5,510 nucleotides of DNA from an uncultured Bacteroidota bacterium (GCA_903959115.1 CAJBVU010000299.1:1-5510); one strand, 5' to 3'; positions 1 to 5,510 are shown, counted from the first letter of the stretch. Notes: a model not told the origin generated them from the letters alone. A program made the numbers and translations.

Positions 1-1
1 C

Positions 2-289
2 CGTTTCTTTGATGCGACCCGTCAAGCTGAGTTTCTTTTTGATTGTGTGGAGGATACTATTAGGAATATCGTGCCACAGGAAATTAAGTTCTTGGCCAAT
101 TATGATTCGTTCAAAAAGCATATGGAAGAGGAATTTGAAATGCCAGATAAGATGGTGTCAACGTTAGTTCGGTTCCTGGAACAAAACCAAGGAGTATTCT
201 CAAAACGAGCGAGAGAAAAGGAATTCGCCATGTTGACAGATAAAGAAGTCAAGAATATCGAATCTACCTATGCAACTCTTTTTGATTGA
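2..289 (+). CDS. Fic/DOC-family protein, C-terminal part (5' end outside window)
   Basis: The reading frame is open from the window edge and closes with TGA at 287-289, giving 95 residues of a C-terminus. A GTG at 47 could be read as a start, but the upstream residues in the same frame (RFFDATRQAEFLFDCVEDTI) look like continuous protein, so I treat the gene as truncated by the window edge. The sequence resembles, from memory, the helical tail after the catalytic core in long Fic proteins of Bacteroidota. The hallmarks are FEMPDKMVSTLVRFLEQNQG, then SKRAREKEFAMLTDKEVKNIE, probably a small winged-helix-like domain. Fic enzymes usually transfer AMP or another nucleotide moiety to hydroxyl side chains of target proteins. 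The catalytic HPFxxGNGR loop is not in the window, so activity cannot be judged. It runs in the same direction as the second Fic locus, 223 bp upstream of it. The family call is moderately sure. Confidence 0.62.
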   Translation, partial: RFFDATRQAEFLFDCVEDTIRNIVPQEIKFLANYDSFKKHMEEEFEMPDKMVSTLVRFLEQNQGVFSKRAREKEFAMLTDKEVKNIESTYATLFD

Positions 290-320
290 GTAGCTTCAGC
301 TGGAAAGGGTCTTATGTAGT

Positions 321-360
321 CCCGTCCGTTAGTTTGGACAATTTGAGCTCGACGGATGGG
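321..360. other. Imperfect inverted repeat / RNA hairpin after the first Fic gene
   Basis: CCCGTCCGT (321-329) faces ACGGATGGG (352-360). Nine positions pair, one of them as G-U in RNA, around a 22-nt loop that contains GAGCTC. It starts about 30 bp after the stop of the partial Fic gene. The first T-run (eight T, 383-390) is over 20 bp downstream, so this is not a textbook intrinsic terminator. It may be a terminator, a processing hairpin or part of a mobile-element end. Confidence 0.35.
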
Positions 361-407
361 GTCAATTTATCCGATTATTCCATTTTTTTTGAATGAGGGC
401 ATCGGTG

Positions 408-417
408 AAAGCGCTTT
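408..417. promoter_or_regulatory. Perfect 10-bp palindrome AAAGCGCTTT, LacI-type operator-like
   Basis: The stretch TGAAAGCGCTTTTG (406-419) contains a perfect palindrome centred on CG. It resembles operators of LacI-family regulators, which typically carry a central CG within AAnCGnTT. It lies about 60 bp upstream of the proposed -7 element of the HTH-Fic operon. No LacI-type gene is in the window, and a 10-bp palindrome can arise by chance. Confidence 0.25.
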
Positions 418-430
418 TGTTTTTGCATTT

Positions 431-450
431 TTTAAACCTTTAGGTTTAAA
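431..450. promoter_or_regulatory. Perfect inverted repeat, candidate operator 1 of the HTH-Fic operon
   Basis: TTTAAACCT (431-439) and AGGTTTAAA (442-450) are exact reverse complements separated by TT. The same TTTAAACCT core recurs at 497-505, directly before the start codon of the HTH gene. A 9-bp perfect arm repeated elsewhere in the same short promoter region is the usual layout for an HTH dimer binding site. The likely binder is the XRE-type protein encoded just downstream. Binding is inferred. Confidence 0.55.
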
Positions 451-466
451 ATTGTGTTTTATATTT

Positions 467-513
467 TAACTTAAAGGTGTATATTTGTGTGTAATATTTA
501 AACCTATAAGTTA
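467..513. promoter_or_regulatory. Diverged inverted repeat flanking the promoter, candidate operator 2
   Basis: TAACTTAAAGGTGTATA (467-483) matches the reverse complement of TTTAAACCTATAAGTTA (497-513) at 14 of 17 positions. The two arms share the AGGT/ACCT core with the perfect repeat at 431-450, so the region carries at least four half-sites. The arms bracket the proposed -7 element and the predicted transcription start, and the right arm reaches the A of the ATG start codon. A protein bound here would block the promoter, which fits negative autoregulation by the HTH protein. Confidence 0.5.
480..487 (+). promoter_or_regulatory. Bacteroidota-type -7 promoter element TATATTTG
   Basis: TATATTTG matches the TAnnTTTG consensus used by the primary sigma factor of Bacteroidota. 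The -33 element is weak: GTTTT at 456-460 has suitable spacing, whereas the TTG at 452-454 is slightly too far upstream. Transcription would begin around 493-496, leaving a leader of under 20 nt before the ATG at 513. No Shine-Dalgarno sequence is present, which is normal in this phylum. The element lies between the arms of the 467-513 inverted repeat. Confidence 0.5.
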
Positions 514-977
514 TGTCTTCAATACAAAAAACACTGATTCAAAAGCAAATGGATGAATTGATCCAATCCTTTGTATCGGGGAAACAGAATACTCAAACAT
601 CGGCTGGTTGGATTCAATCCGCGCGTTTGGCCCTTGGTATGTCGTTGAGACAACTTGCAGAAAGGGTAGGTGTTTCGGTCAGCGCGCTCACTAATTTCGA
701 AAAGAGAGAGCACACCGATTCAGTATCACTTGCCACCTTGAAAAAAACAGCAAATGCAATGGATATGGAATTGGTGTATTACTTCAAGCCGAAGGATGGT
801 TCCATCAGAAATGCTGTTGAGAAACAGGCTAGAAAAAAGGCACAGGAAATTCTAAACCAATCCAATCAAACAATGAAATTGGAAGATCAAGAGACCAATT
901 CATCAAGTCAAGAACTGGAATTAGAAAGACTGACCAAGGATATCATGAGTAAAATGCCGCAGAATCTATGGGATTGA
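513..977 (+). CDS. Mobile mystery protein A: XRE-type helix-turn-helix partner of a Fic protein
   Basis: This 154-residue protein is the upstream member of the two-gene 'mobile mystery' pair (TIGR02612/TIGR02613 families). A helical N-terminus (about 1-30) precedes an HTH domain at about 31-92. That domain starts GWIQSARLALGMSLRQLAERVGVS and continues through SALTNFEKRE and SLATLKKTANAMDMELVYYF, the family's diagnostic run. The tail (about 98-154) contains QARKKAQEIL, then MKLEDQE and a final LW, also matching family memory. The protein probably binds the repeated TTTAAACCT sites before its own gene. By analogy with toxin-antitoxin operons it may also restrain the Fic partner, but that role is inferred. 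ATG 513 abuts the operator, and no SD is visible. Its 3' end overlaps the next gene by 10 nt, so translation is probably coupled. An opposite-strand frame over its first half is only a shadow. Confidence 0.9.
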   Translation: MSSIQKTLIQKQMDELIQSFVSGKQNTQTSAGWIQSARLALGMSLRQLAERVGVSVSALTNFEKREHTDSVSLATLKKTANAMDMELVYYFKPKDGSIRNAVEKQARKKAQEILNQSNQTMKLEDQETNSSSQELELERLTKDIMSKMPQNLWD

Positions 978-1561
978 TATTGACCTATCAGGAAGGGCAA
1001 ACGCCCTTAGATCCTGAGCAAATCAATGGTTTTAAAATCAAAACAATTTCAACCCAGCAGCAATTGAATGAATTTGAGCAAACCAACATCAATGAAGCTC
1101 TACAATGGTTGAATTCTAAAAGGAAAATCAAAGATGTACTATCGGAAGAGTTTATGATTCAGTTGCATAAACGCATGCTTGGCATGGTTTGGAAATGGGC
1201 TGGACAATTTAGGAGAACTGAAACCAACATCGGAATTAATTGGACAAGAATTTCAATGGAACTAAGGGTACTCGTCGATGACGCAAATTTTTGGGTCGAG
1301 CATCAGACTTATCTACCTGAAGAAATCGCAATCCGATTTAAGCACCGTCTGGTATCTATTCATTGCTTTTCCAATGGCAATGGCAGGCATTCCAGAATCA
1401 TGGCAGATTTGATTGCCTTGCATGTGTTTGGATTGAATAAATTCAGTTGGGGGAATCGCAGTTTGGTTGATATTTCTGAGCAGCGTAAAATATATCTCAA
1501 GGCGCTTAAAATGGCCGATAATGGTAACTTTTCTGAACTGATAAACTTCGCGCGTTCTTAA
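968..1561 (+). CDS. Mobile mystery protein B: Fic-domain protein
   Basis: This 197-residue Fic protein is the downstream member of the pair and starts inside the end of the HTH gene (ATG 968, TGA of the partner 975-977). The N-terminus carries the family signature EGQTPLDPEQINGF (9-22). The helices EFEQTNINEALQWL and LHKRMLGMVWKWAGQFRRTETNIG (66-89) follow; FRRTETNIG is the expected target-docking flap. The catalytic loop is H132-C-F-S-N-G-N-G-R140-H-S-R143. The catalytic His, the GNG anion hole and both Arg residues are present. The usual Pro after His is Cys, and the usual acidic residue is Asn136. I recall Asn at this place as typical of this family, so the enzyme may differ from standard AMP-transferring Fic proteins. 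T39-N-I-N-E43-A resembles an inhibitory helix motif but lacks the final G/N. It appears full length and intact. Confidence 0.92.
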   Translation: MGLILTYQEGQTPLDPEQINGFKIKTISTQQQLNEFEQTNINEALQWLNSKRKIKDVLSEEFMIQLHKRMLGMVWKWAGQFRRTETNIGINWTRISMELRVLVDDANFWVEHQTYLPEEIAIRFKHRLVSIHCFSNGNGRHSRIMADLIALHVFGLNKFSWGNRSLVDISEQRKIYLKALKMADNGNFSELINFARS

Positions 1562-1766
1562 GTATTCTTGAAAAAATCGGCATCTAGACTCGACCTGGAT
1601 GTTGAATGTCCAAGGGCGCTTAATATATCTTATTGATTGCCTCCGGTTCTGAATTGAAACATTTAGGATATATATTTCTACGACTTATTCATGGGGAGGG
1701 GTCAAATCCCAATGAAACTCGAATTTCGGTTATCTGATTTACGGGGAGGGGTCAGCGTTGACAATT
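1562..1766. other. Gene-free spacer between convergent genes
   Basis: The HTH-Fic operon and the leftward biosynthetic operon end towards each other here. No credible reading frame and no hairpin followed by a T-run on either strand is visible, so termination may be factor-dependent. The left 130 bp shows nothing recognisable beyond a weak CCTGGA/TCCAAGG pairing near 1605. The right part carries the 50-bp-spaced repeats. Confidence 0.6.
1693..1754. repeat. Two direct copies of GGGGAGGGGTCA exactly 50 bp apart
   Basis: Identical 12-mers occur at 1693-1704 and 1743-1754, in an otherwise AT-rich stretch. The last eight bases of the first copy, extended by one (GGGGTCAA), also occur at 358-365 on the other side of the HTH-Fic pair. 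Repeated G-rich GGGGTCA blocks at about this spacing are reminiscent of multiple terminal repeats of some insertion sequences (IS21-like ends) or of REP-type intergenic repeats. No transposase remnant is visible, so the element type is unassigned. Confidence 0.45.
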
Positions 1767-2750
1767 CTATTTTGACAATGTTGGATTGTCTCGATACATT
1801 TCCCACCCTCCAATTGAATTGACCCATTGATTTATTTCTAAAAAAGAATCATTAATTCTCATTTTTGGAGCATAGCCCAAATTTACTTTTGCATTCGTTA
1901 TGTCTAGAAGTGCTGTTTTGGTTAGTTGCGCTGAACCAAATCTACTGAGTGATTTACTGAAATGTATCAGTTCGTTCGCCCCAATCATTACCTCCCAAAT
2001 CAAACGGGGGATTTTTACGCTTTCGAGATTCATTCCAGTTGCTGCTTTGAGCAAGCCAGGTAAAGCTATGTTTAAGTCGTATGGTACGTCGTCCGTAATA
2101 TTGTATGTTCCTTGTTTATGAGGGTTGTTTATGCATAATTCAACTGCATCAATAAAATTCTCGATATGGGTTAAAGAAATTTTCTTTGTTAAGTGCTTTG
2201 GGATGACGATTTTACCACCACGTATGAGGTTTAATAATTTGGGTAAAATTAACCGATCGCATTTTCCGTATACCGACCTGGGTCTTAAAATGAATTTGAA
2301 CGGAATGCCATTAAATTCTCTAATTGTATTTTCGGCAATTAATTTTGTTTTACCATAATTTGACAAGCCTGTATTTCCGATTTCTGAATGACCTTCTTTT
2401 ACCATCTCCTGATTGAATTGATATACCGATGATGTTGATACATAAATGAAAATGGGAATATTTGATAAGGTGTGCAGTAAATTCTTTGTTGCAGTTACAT
2501 TGTTTTCGTAAAATTCAGAATATGATCCAAAATCGTTGGCCAATGCAGCACTATGAATTATTACGTCAGCTGTTAATTGTGACGTGCCCGGAATTCGCAA
2601 ATCCCATTTTAAATAATCAGCCTTAGGATTTATCAATTTCGACATTTCATGCTGTCGACCTATACCCAGGATTTCATGACCATTATTTATGAAACGGTTT
2701 GCTATTTGGCTTCCGATAAATCCGTTGATTCCTGTAATGATAATTTTCAC
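1767..2750 (-). CDS. NAD(P)-dependent extended SDR epimerase/reductase, OleD-like
   Basis: This 327-residue soluble protein belongs to the extended short-chain dehydrogenase family. The N-terminal Rossmann motif is TG7INGFIG13; Arg32 right after strand 2 (GIGRQ) suggests NADPH preference. The active site has YVSTSSVY (103-110) and Y132-GKT-K136, followed by LRPRSVYG (156-162) and a substrate lobe ending LGYAPKMRINDSFLEINQWV. It starts with GTG at 2748-2750, chosen because the Rossmann strand begins at once. That GTG overlaps the TGA of the upstream ligase as GTGA, indicating translational coupling. As the last gene of an operon with a KAS III-like condensing enzyme and an adenylating enzyme, it most plausibly reduces the 2-alkyl-3-keto acid to the 3-hydroxy acid, as OleD does. 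A sugar-nucleotide or 3-beta-HSD-type role cannot be excluded from sequence alone. Confidence 0.85.
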   Translation of the reverse strand: MKIIITGINGFIGSQIANRFINNGHEILGIGRQHEMSKLINPKADYLKWDLRIPGTSQLTADVIIHSAALANDFGSYSEFYENNVTATKNLLHTLSNIPIFIYVSTSSVYQFNQEMVKEGHSEIGNTGLSNYGKTKLIAENTIREFNGIPFKFILRPRSVYGKCDRLILPKLLNLIRGGKIVIPKHLTKKISLTHIENFIDAVELCINNPHKQGTYNITDDVPYDLNIALPGLLKAATGMNLESVKIPRLIWEVMIGANELIHFSKSLSRFGSAQLTKTALLDITNAKVNLGYAPKMRINDSFLEINQWVNSIGGWEMYRDNPTLSK

Positions 2751-4291
2751 AGTTTATTTTCTTTGATGTAATTTACGATTGCACTTCTATCTATTTTGTC
2801 CTGTCGGCCTTTTCTTGGGATATTCATTTTGAAAATTACATCAGGAATGGCTTGTTTATCAATACTAAATGCTCCTTTTGCCAATAGGTTTGAAATTCCA
2901 TCAACGGTAGGATCAGAATTTTCTATGGCGAGATATAATATCTCATCGTGATTATTTTCATCGTAAATACCAACCATTGCAGCCTCATTCACACCTGGAA
3001 TTTTTTTTATCGTGCCTTCGTATAGGGCGGGATAAATGTTAAAATCACGGCGAATAATCATTTCCTTTTTTCGACCTTTTAAAATTAGATTATTATTGAT
3101 GTCAAATGAACCGAGGTCACCAGTTCTGTGCCATTCCTCTCGATTAGGTAAATGGAGATATCGGCTGAAAATCTGTTCTGATTTGACAAGTATTTCATCG
3201 TCATCATCTATTTTGATGTCGACACCCTGAACGATTGGGCCTAACAAATCACCATCTGACTGATATTTGGCTTTTACACGTCCATCCGCAATGGCAACCA
3301 ATAAATGCTCAGTCATGCCATACGTACAAGTAATTTTAGTGCTTTTGGGTAATACTGAAATCAATCGGTTTAAAAAACCTTGATGAACGGGCGCGGACCC
3401 AAGCATTAGGTGTTTCATGTGTTTTGGGAAACTGATATTATTGTCCTCACAAAATATTATTAATGGGAGCATTTCACTCGGTGGGCCAAACATGATGTTT
3501 ATTTGATTTTTATTGAGCCAATCAATCTTTTGTTTTGCATTCATGCGAGTGGGCATAATTCTCACGGTGAGTCCTGATGCGACGCCTAGTAACATAAAAT
3601 GTGGTAAATAAGTTCCAACGATATCATTCTCATCGCCATTAATAATTGCACGGAGTAATGAAATGGTGGTTGCTAAACTCAAGTCGGAATGTAAAACGCC
3701 CTTCGGTTCGGCCAAAGTACCTGAGGTGTATACGATTACGTTGTCAACTGGATTTTCACTGTTGGACCAATTAAACTTTTCTAGAACGTTGCTTTTTAAA
3801 TTCTTGATTTCAAAATAGACTTTTTTAGTAGGGATTGCTTTGCCCACTTTGACAATTCTCGGACCAACTGGAATCTCAATTTCAGGAATCGGAATGTGTA
3901 ATCTTTGTAATAATCTCTTTATCCATGGCCAATCATTCAAAAAAAGTAATCGACTGTCTACAAACATCCATGTCGGGGCCAGCTGCTTTATTTTTGCTGC
4001 ATAATTTTCTCTCCCCATCTCGGGGTCGATGATAGCAATTTTGACCTTTAATAATAATAGCGCATAGAAAATTTCAATAAACTCAAAACTCGGAATTACA
4101 GCTAACGCAAAAATATCATTTTCCGTTACGCCGTTTTGTGATAAATTGAGTGCAATCGACTTGCTGTTTTCGAATAAATCTTTTGCCGTTATTTTGCTGT
4201 TTTTTGAGCGAAAAATGATTTTATTAGGACTTTTCTTTACTAGGTTTTCAAGTGGTTGTATTAAAATACCACGATTTAATGTAGTTACCAT
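2747..4291 (-). CDS. AMP-forming acyl-activating enzyme (ANL superfamily), OleC-like candidate
   Basis: This 514-residue enzyme has the full adenylate-forming fold. The P-loop-like motif is Y188TSGTLAEPKGV199, the adenine motif TYGMTE is at 323-328, and the ATP-ribose Asp is in HRTGD392LG. The hinge is KGRKKEMIIR (405-414) followed by DFNIYPALYE. The C-terminal catalytic Lys is K499 in IPRKGRQDKIDR, an R-x-x-K-I-x-R pattern closer to OleC-type ends than to the common PKTxxGK. It activates a carboxylic acid with ATP. Beside an OleA-like and an OleD-like gene, the likely substrate is the long-chain 3-hydroxy acid, which OleC closes to a beta-lactone. A plain fatty acyl-CoA or acyl-ACP ligase supplying the condensing enzyme is the alternative. 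No membrane segment is evident. The ATG at 4289-4291 overlaps the upstream stop by 7 nt, and its own stop overlaps the reductase start. Confidence 0.85.
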   Translation of the reverse strand: MVTTLNRGILIQPLENLVKKSPNKIIFRSKNSKITAKDLFENSKSIALNLSQNGVTENDIFALAVIPSFEFIEIFYALLLLKVKIAIIDPEMGRENYAAKIKQLAPTWMFVDSRLLFLNDWPWIKRLLQRLHIPIPEIEIPVGPRIVKVGKAIPTKKVYFEIKNLKSNVLEKFNWSNSENPVDNVIVYTSGTLAEPKGVLHSDLSLATTISLLRAIINGDENDIVGTYLPHFMLLGVASGLTVRIMPTRMNAKQKIDWLNKNQINIMFGPPSEMLPLIIFCEDNNISFPKHMKHLMLGSAPVHQGFLNRLISVLPKSTKITCTYGMTEHLLVAIADGRVKAKYQSDGDLLGPIVQGVDIKIDDDDEILVKSEQIFSRYLHLPNREEWHRTGDLGSFDINNNLILKGRKKEMIIRRDFNIYPALYEGTIKKIPGVNEAAMVGIYDENNHDEILYLAIENSDPTVDGISNLLAKGAFSIDKQAIPDVIFKMNIPRKGRQDKIDRSAIVNYIKENKL

Positions 4292-5277
4292 ATCATCAGC
4301 TGGATTGATATACTGATTCCTGCCGCGAGGCCAATTAACATGATTTTATCGCCCTTTTTTAATAAACCACTGTCTACTGCATCACTCATTGCAAATGGTA
4401 TTGATGCTGATGCCATATTTCCATGTTTTTTAATGACATTATAAAATTTATGTGTTTTGATATTCATTGATTTGGCAACGAGGTCAAATGTGCTTTCAGA
4501 AACATGATGCATGAAAAAATGATCAATGTCTTCAATTTGCCATTTGGCCTGGTCCAAACATCTTTCTACAATGCGATCTTTTTTTACAAGGAAAATGTCT
4601 CGTAGTTCTTTAGTCTTACCTTCAAAGTAAACCTTTGTACCATCGTGAGGGTGCATTGATCCCCCGCCAGGCACTGTGCAAAGCTCCCAATGTTCTCCAT
4701 GAGATTCAAAAAGCTGTGCATAGATTCCGCATTCATCATTTGAAGATTCAATCAATGCAGCAGCGCCTCCATCACCCATGCTTAAGCAGGCGAAGCGATT
4801 TGCGAGATCCTTTTTGTCTTCAAGATCAAGTTTGATGATAGAACTCAATTTTTCACCTGTTGCGATGAGTATTTTTTTGTATTGGCCTGATTTGATTAAT
4901 GAATCTGCCAATTGTAGAGCATTCACAAAACTATTACATGCATTTTTTACATCAAATGTTGGGCAAAACAACTTCAATTTTGCTTGCACGATGTTGGCTG
5001 TTGCAGGTTCAATTAAGTCACTACTTCCTGCAGCAAAAATCAAACAATCTACCGTGGTTTTGTCAATATTTTGTAAGATCTTTTTAGCGGCCCCAACGGC
5101 GAGATCAGATGCCTGAGTAGTGCTATCTGCGTATCGTCGCTCACTGATGCCGAATTTTTGTTCTAGAATATTTCTTGGGATATTTATTCCTTGATTTCTA
5201 ACAATTTCTTCAATTTGGGTACTTGTTACAACTGTTGATGGCAAGTAATTGGCAATTTTTGTTATTGTACTTCGCAT
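4285..5277 (-). CDS. 3-oxoacyl-ACP synthase III-like condensing enzyme, OleA-like candidate
   Basis: This 330-residue protein has the length and layout of the FabH/OleA thiolase fold. Seen in order: FGISERR (42-48, the KTGIxERR region), EPATA (90-94), the nucleophile Cys114 in DVKNACNSF, GDGGAAAL (168-175), H257 in FFMHHVSE, N287 in KHGNMASASIP, and the C-terminal GLAAGIS loop. Cys-His-Asn is therefore complete. Glu90 precedes the active-site Cys in the region where OleA enzymes carry a Glu contributed across the dimer, but that equivalence is from memory. FabH would start fatty acid synthesis, but placement with an adenylating enzyme and a reductase favours condensation of two acyl thioesters or a secondary-metabolite role. 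ATG 5275-5277 lies 4 nt after the upstream stop, with no SD visible. The KAS III call is firm; OleA is tentative. Confidence 0.87.
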   Translation of the reverse strand: MRSTITKIANYLPSTVVTSTQIEEIVRNQGINIPRNILEQKFGISERRYADSTTQASDLAVGAAKKILQNIDKTTVDCLIFAAGSSDLIEPATANIVQAKLKLFCPTFDVKNACNSFVNALQLADSLIKSGQYKKILIATGEKLSSIIKLDLEDKKDLANRFACLSMGDGGAAALIESSNDECGIYAQLFESHGEHWELCTVPGGGSMHPHDGTKVYFEGKTKELRDIFLVKKDRIVERCLDQAKWQIEDIDHFFMHHVSESTFDLVAKSMNIKTHKFYNVIKKHGNMASASIPFAMSDAVDSGLLKKGDKIMLIGLAAGISISIQLMIW

Positions 5278-5281
5278 GATG

Positions 5282-5510
5282 TCAGATTTGTGCTTTTAAA
5301 ATAACTCTCCAGAAAAAACGTGATACGGGGTTCATTATTCCAATGCTATTTGCATATTGTATCGAATCTTCTAGGCAATATTTGCCAAATATTTTTTGAT
5401 AATTTTTAACGGCAGTCTGATAATGTAGTTTTGGATTTGGTACACAAATGTTTTGAAAAAAGCATATTTGAATGTACTGAGTTATCATATACAAAATGGT
5501 TAATGCCATA
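5282..5510 (-). CDS. Unrecognised protein, C-terminal part, first visible gene of the leftward operon
   Basis: The frame is open to the right window edge and ends with TGA at 5282-5284. About 75 residues are visible. The Met codon at 5507-5509 could be a start, but it sits at the edge and is more likely internal. The visible part begins with a hydrophobic stretch (ALTILYMITQYIQICFF) that could be a buried helix or the end of a membrane segment. It continues NPKLHYQTAVKNYQKIFGKY and ends with an aromatic, basic tail (SRFFWRVILKAQI). I do not recognise the family; it does not resemble the C-terminus of OleB-type alpha/beta hydrolases as I know them. Only 4 nt separate it from the KAS III gene, so it is almost certainly co-transcribed and probably acts in the same pathway. 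Confidence 0.6.
   Translation of the reverse strand, partial: MALTILYMITQYIQICFFQNICVPNPKLHYQTAVKNYQKIFGKYCLEDSIQYANSIGIMNPVSRFFWRVILKAQI

Noticed and set aside
431..513. Repeat cluster as a CRISPR array
   Set aside because: The copies are short, in both orientations, diverged and unevenly spaced, which fits operator half-sites, not CRISPR repeats.
519..713. 64-codon - strand frame opposite the HTH gene
   Set aside because: The HTH frame carries clear family motifs; the antisense translation resembles nothing and would need a promoter inside the gene.
1774..1790. Hairpin GACAAT-GTTGG-ATTGTC as an intrinsic terminator
   Set aside because: It lies within the last SDR codons, is only 6 bp, and has no T-run after it on either strand.
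1900..2358. Two + strand reading frames of 73 and 77 codons
   Set aside because: They lie antisense to the intact SDR gene, show no family features and no promoter, and are shadows of it.
4635..5116. Overlapping + strand frames of 62 to 112 codons
   Set aside because: They are antisense to the KAS III gene, whose catalytic motifs are all in the - strand frame.
5282..5510. Partial gene as OleB, completing a standard oleABCD set
   Set aside because: The visible tail lacks the catalytic-His region expected near an alpha/beta hydrolase C-terminus and lies upstream of the OleA-like gene, not between A and C.

Overview
This 5.5 kb window looks like an accessory region of a Bacteroidota chromosome or a close relative. 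The basis is AT-rich DNA, no recognisable Shine-Dalgarno sequences before any gene, a perfect TAnnTTTG-type -7 promoter element (480-487), and protein families common in that phylum. The assignment rests on these features only; no rRNA or marker gene is present.

Left half (1-1561, + strand): two Fic-type loci sit in tandem. The first is the C-terminal 95 residues of a Fic/DOC-family protein whose start lies outside the window. After a 223-bp regulatory-looking gap comes a two-gene operon with a 10-nt overlap. It encodes a helix-turn-helix protein and a Fic-domain protein that together match the 'mobile mystery protein A / B' pair, typical of plasmids and other mobile regions. The promoter of this pair is embedded in repeated copies of a TTTAAACCT/AGGTTTAAA motif, which suggests autoregulation by the HTH protein.

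Middle (1562-1766): a 205-bp gap between convergent genes. It has no gene and no convincing terminator, but it holds two copies of GGGGAGGGGTCA exactly 50 bp apart, possibly the remnant of a transposable-element end.

Right half (1767-5510, - strand): four tightly packed genes read leftwards: an unrecognised partial gene, a ketoacyl synthase III / OleA-like thiolase-fold enzyme, an AMP-forming adenylating enzyme (OleC-like), and an extended SDR reductase (OleD-like). The junctions are a 4-nt gap, a 7-nt overlap and a 4-nt overlap. Together the three recognisable enzymes could condense two activated acyl chains, reduce the resulting 3-keto acid, and activate the 3-hydroxy acid, the logic of olefin / beta-lactone biosynthesis. 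No OleB-type decarboxylating hydrolase is visible in the window. The product could therefore be a long-chain beta-lactone or another 3-hydroxyacyl derivative instead of an olefin. This is the most interesting hypothesis in the window, and it is an inference from gene families and order.
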